Notes under the pieces: model-generated
Database searches by the model: none
What the model was told of the DNA's origin: nothing
What the model saw: only the letters and a program-made list of their open reading frames with translations
Source of the DNA: DASZMJ01 sp035551935
GTDB taxonomy: Bacteria; Planctomycetota; Planctomycetia; Isosphaerales; Isosphaeraceae
Reading direction: 5' to 3'
Length of the DNA stretch: 5,379 bases
NCBI GenBank assembly: GCA_035551935.1
Contig: DASZMJ010000187.1
Span: forward strand, 1 to 5,379
Program-made: the position numbers and the translations under genes
Shown: piece by piece, positions 3,126 to 5,379 of the stretch
Position numbering within the stretch: position 1 is the first letter of the stretch
Layout: each line of letters starts with the position of its first letter

Positions 3126-5379
3126 GTGGCCAAGAAGCCGTCCCCGAGCCCTGCACCGCGCGCCGACTCGGGCGCCGCAACCGCCGCCGAGCCGAGGGCG
3201 GGTGCCATCGCCGGAATGCCTTCCCAGGACGGGGGCTACGACGGGAGACGGCTCCTTGAAGCCCTGAAGGCCGTCAAGAAGGGGGACTTCACGGTCCGCC
3301 TCGCCGTCGACGACTCGATCGTCGGCGCGGCCATCGCCGAGGCGTTCAACGACGTCGCCGAGCTGCTGGAGGGCAGCACCCGCCAGATCGCCCGGCTCGC
3401 CGAGGCCGTCGGCAAGGACGGCCGGATCTCTCAGCGCGCCGTCCTCGGGCCGGCCACGGGGGGATGGGCGGCCCGGATCGACTCGATGAACGGCCTGATC
3501 GGCGACCTGGTCCGGCCCGTCGAGGAGGTCTCGCGGGTCATCGGCGCGGTGGCCAAGGGGGACCTCTCGCAGCGCATCCCGCTGGAGCACGACGGCAGCC
3601 CGCTGAAGGGCGAGTTCCTCCGGATCGGCCGGACCGTCAACACGATGGTCGACCAGCTCGGCTCGTTCGCCAGCGAGGTCACGCGCGTCGCCCGCGAGGT
3701 CGGCACCGAGGGCAAGCTCGGCGGCCAGGCCGAGGTCGCGGGCGTCGCCGGGACCTGGAAGGACCTGACCGACAGCGTCAACGGCATGGCCGGCAACCTC
3801 ACCGGCCAGGTCCGCAACATCGCCGAGGTCGCCACCGCGATCGCCAACGGCGACCTCTCCAAGAAGATCACCGTCGACGTCCGCGGCGAGATCCTCGAGC
3901 TGAAGGACACCATCAACACGATGGTCGACCAGCTCGGCTCGTTCGCCTCGGAGGTCACGCGCGTCGCCCGCGAGGTGGGCTCCGAGGGCCGTCTGGGTGG
4001 CCAGGCCCAGGTGCGCGGCGTGGCCGGGGTCTGGAAGGACCTGACCGACAGCGTCAACGGCATGGCCGGCAACCTCACCGGCCAGGTCCGCAACATCGCC
4101 GAGGTGACGACGGCGGTCGCCAACGGCGACCTCTCCAAGAAGATCACGGTGGACGTCCGCGGCGAGATCCTGGAGCTGAAGAACACGATCAACACGATGG
4201 TCGACCAGCTCAACAGCTTCGCCAGCGAGGTCACCCGCGTGGCGAGGGAAGTCGGCACCGAGGGCAAGCTCGGCGGCCAGGCGCAGGTGCAGGGCGTCGG
4301 CGGCGTGTGGAAGGACCTGACCGACAACGTCAACGGCATGGCCGGCAACCTCACCGGCCAGGTCCGCAACATCGCCGAGGTCGCCACCGCGATCGCCAAC
4401 GGCGACCTCTCCAAGAAGATCACCGTGCCGGTCCGCGGCGAGATCCTCGAGCTGAAGGACACGATCAACACGATGGTCGACCAGCTCAACAGCTTCGCCA
4501 GCGAGGTCACCCGCGTGGCGAGGGAAGTCGGCACCGAGGGCAAGCTCGGCGGCCAGGCCAGGGTCGAGGGCGTCGCGGGCACGTGGAAGGACCTGACCGA
4601 CAACGTCAACCTGATGGCCAGCAACCTGACCGGCCAGGTGCGCAACATCGCCGAGGTCTCCACCGCGATCGCCAACGGCGACCTGTCGAAGAGGATCACC
4701 GTCGACGTGAAGGGGGAGATCTCCCAGCTCAAGGACACGATCAACACGACCGTCGACCAGCTCAACAGCTTCGCCAGCGAGGTGACGAGAGTTGCGCTGG
4801 AGGTCGGCTCGGAGGGCAAGCTGGGCGGCCAGGCGGTCGTGCGCGGCGTGGCGGGCGTCTGGAAGGACCTGACGGACTCGGTCAATAGCATGGCCGGCAA
4901 CCTCACCGCCCAGGTGCGCAACATCGCCGAGGTGACGACGGCGGTCGCCAACGGCGACCTCCGCAAGAAGGTGACCGTGGACGTGAAGGGGGAGATCCTC
5001 CAGCTCAAGAACACGATCAACGCGATGGTCGACCAGCTCAACAGCTTCGCCAGCGAGGTCACCCGCGTGGCGCGCGAGGTCGGCACCGAAGGGCAGCTCG
5101 GCGGCCAGGCGCAGGTGCAGGGCGTGGCGGGCGTCTGGAAGGACCTGACGGACTCGGTCAATAGCATGGCCGGCAACCTCACCGGCCAGGTGCGCAACAT
5201 CGCCGAGGTCACCACCGCCGTCGCCAACGGCGACCTGACCAAGAAGGTGACCGTCGACGTCCGCGGCGAGATCCTGGAGCTGAAGAACACGATCAACGCG
5301 ATGGTCGACCAGCTCAACAGCTTCGCCAGCGAGGTCACCCGCGTGGCGCGCGAGGTCGGCACCGAAGGGCAGCTCGGCG
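3126..5379 (+). CDS. Poly-HAMP signalling protein, probable soluble hybrid histidine kinase (N-terminal 751 residues; 3' end beyond window)
   Basis: The frame opens at GTG 3126 (GGAGG 8 bases upstream) and has no stop to the window edge. Residues 1-40 are a hydrophilic, Ala/Pro-rich tail; no signal peptide or membrane helix is visible, so the protein is probably cytoplasmic. Residues 41-113 are a diverged HAMP-like segment (KKGDFTVRL at 51-59). Residues 114-210 are a second diverged unit with a 5-residue insertion (PLEHDGSPLKGEF). From 211 on come 92-residue units beginning WKDLTD, at 211, 303, 395, 487, 579 and 671 (the last cut). Each holds a canonical HAMP (NLTGQVRNIAEV..ANGDLSKKITV..GEILELK..INTMVDQL) and a divergent one (FASEVTRVAREVGTEGKLGGQA). 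This matches the tandem HAMP region of group III (Nik1/Os-1) hybrid kinases and bacterial homologues, where alternating HAMP states are thought to control an osmosensing kinase. HisKA, ATPase and receiver domains would lie beyond the window and are not seen. ATG at codon 31 is an alternative start without a good binding site. Confidence 0.92.
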   Translation, partial: MAKKPSPSPAPRADSGAATAAEPRAGAIAGMPSQDGGYDGRRLLEALKAVKKGDFTVRLAVDDSIVGAAIAEAFNDVAELLEGSTRQIARLAEAVGKDGRISQRAVLGPATGGWAARIDSMNGLIGDLVRPVEEVSRVIGAVAKGDLSQRIPLEHDGSPLKGEFLRIGRTVNTMVDQLGSFASEVTRVAREVGTEGKLGGQAEVAGVAGTWKDLTDSVNGMAGNLTGQVRNIAEVATAIANGDLSKKITVDVRGEILELKDTINTMVDQLGSFASEVTRVAREVGSEGRLGGQAQVRGVAGVWKDLTDSVNGMAGNLTGQVRNIAEVTTAVANGDLSKKITVDVRGEILELKNTINTMVDQLNSFASEVTRVAREVGTEGKLGGQAQVQGVGGVWKDLTDNVNGMAGNLTGQVRNIAEVATAIANGDLSKKITVPVRGEILELKDTINTMVDQLNSFASEVTRVAREVGTEGKLGGQARVEGVAGTWKDLTDNVNLMASNLTGQVRNIAEVSTAIANGDLSKRITVDVKGEISQLKDTINTTVDQLNSFASEVTRVALEVGSEGKLGGQAVVRGVAGVWKDLTDSVNSMAGNLTAQVRNIAEVTTAVANGDLRKKVTVDVKGEILQLKNTINAMVDQLNSFASEVTRVAREVGTEGQLGGQAQVQGVAGVWKDLTDSVNSMAGNLTGQVRNIAEVTTAVANGDLTKKVTVDVRGEILELKNTINAMVDQLNSFASEVTRVAREVGTEGQLG
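3756..5379 (+). repeat. In-frame tandem repeat, 276-bp (92-codon) period, five full units and a partial sixth
   Basis: Taking the TGG of WKDLTD as the unit start, copies begin at 3756, 4032, 4308, 4584, 4860 and 5136, each exactly 276 bp apart; the sixth is cut after 244 bp. A diverged copy precedes them at 3465 (291 bp long, 15 bp inserted). Nucleotide similarity between units is high, and some neighbours share long perfectly identical tracts: 4183-4282 equals 4459-4558, and 5007-5103 equals 5283-5379. The repeat encodes paired HAMP domains and is part of the coding sequence, not a mobile or intergenic element. Confidence 0.95.

Noticed and set aside
2716..3208. Overlapping minus-strand frames of about 155 codons
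   Set aside because: They show arginine/proline-rich composition, no ribosome binding site and no conserved motif, and they overlap the promoter and start of the poly-HAMP gene.
2281..3267. A 328-codon plus-strand frame in the intergenic region
   Set aside because: It overlaps the 65-aa gene antisense and the start of the HAMP gene, and its composition (Arg, Pro, Ser) with no motif indicates a chance frame.
3464..4888. A 474-codon plus-strand frame rich in Arg, Gly, Pro, His and Gln
   Set aside because: It is a shifted frame of the HAMP gene; the GTG 3126 frame has the recognisable domains, the ribosome binding site and the expected codon bias.
3431..5362. A 643-codon open frame on the minus strand across the repeat region
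   Set aside because: It is antisense to the poly-HAMP gene and shows the same 92-residue periodicity only because the DNA repeats. Its product is a low-complexity Ser/Thr/Arg/Leu series with no family resemblance.
3756..5379. The 276-bp repeats considered as a mobile element or CRISPR-like array
   Set aside because: They are in frame, encode HAMP domain pairs and have no spacer sequence, so they are internal protein repeats.

Overview
The window is very GC-rich DNA with strong G/C preference at third codon positions. The best fit is a planctomycete of the Isosphaeraceae type (Singulisphaera/Tautonia-like). That placement is inferred from base composition, a Tat-exported Amidohydro_2 enzyme, a small KIAANR...NALKHGL-type protein and a bacterial poly-HAMP signalling protein. 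No marker gene proves it.

Layout. (1) Positions 1-279, minus strand: the N-terminal 93 codons of a small uncharacterised protein, cut by the left edge. It is driven by a clear sigma70-type promoter (TTGACA, 18-bp spacer, TATTCT) at 393-422. (2) 280-731: divergent intergenic region. (3) 732-1643, plus: a 303-aa predicted Tat-exported Amidohydro_2 metal hydrolase that appears to lack the usual fifth metal-ligand aspartate. (4) 1773-2078, plus: a 101-aa very acidic protein of unknown function with its own promoter-like box and a perfect leader hairpin. (5) 2160-2357, minus: a 65-aa helical small protein, convergent with the previous gene. (6) 2358-3125: about 770 bp without a convincing gene, ending in a promoter-like box, leader hairpins and a ribosome binding site. 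(7) 3126 to the right edge, plus: the first 751 codons of a large soluble poly-HAMP protein. It starts with GTG and stays open to the window end.

The most striking structure is the array in the last gene: a 276-bp (92-aa) unit present six times in perfect register (the sixth cut by the edge), preceded by two diverged units. Its sequence matches the tandem HAMP region of group III (Nik1/Os-1-like) hybrid histidine kinases and their bacterial relatives. The kinase and receiver domains expected downstream lie outside the window, so the kinase identity is inferred. Neighbouring units share near-100-bp tracts of perfect identity, including rare synonymous codons, which suggests ongoing duplication or gene conversion.

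The genes do not form an obvious operon: strands alternate and each gene has its own candidate promoter. I see no mobile element, CRISPR array, tRNA or rRNA. I find no strong evidence for a wholly new multi-gene system; the poly-HAMP array and the altered hydrolase active site are the two items most worth following.
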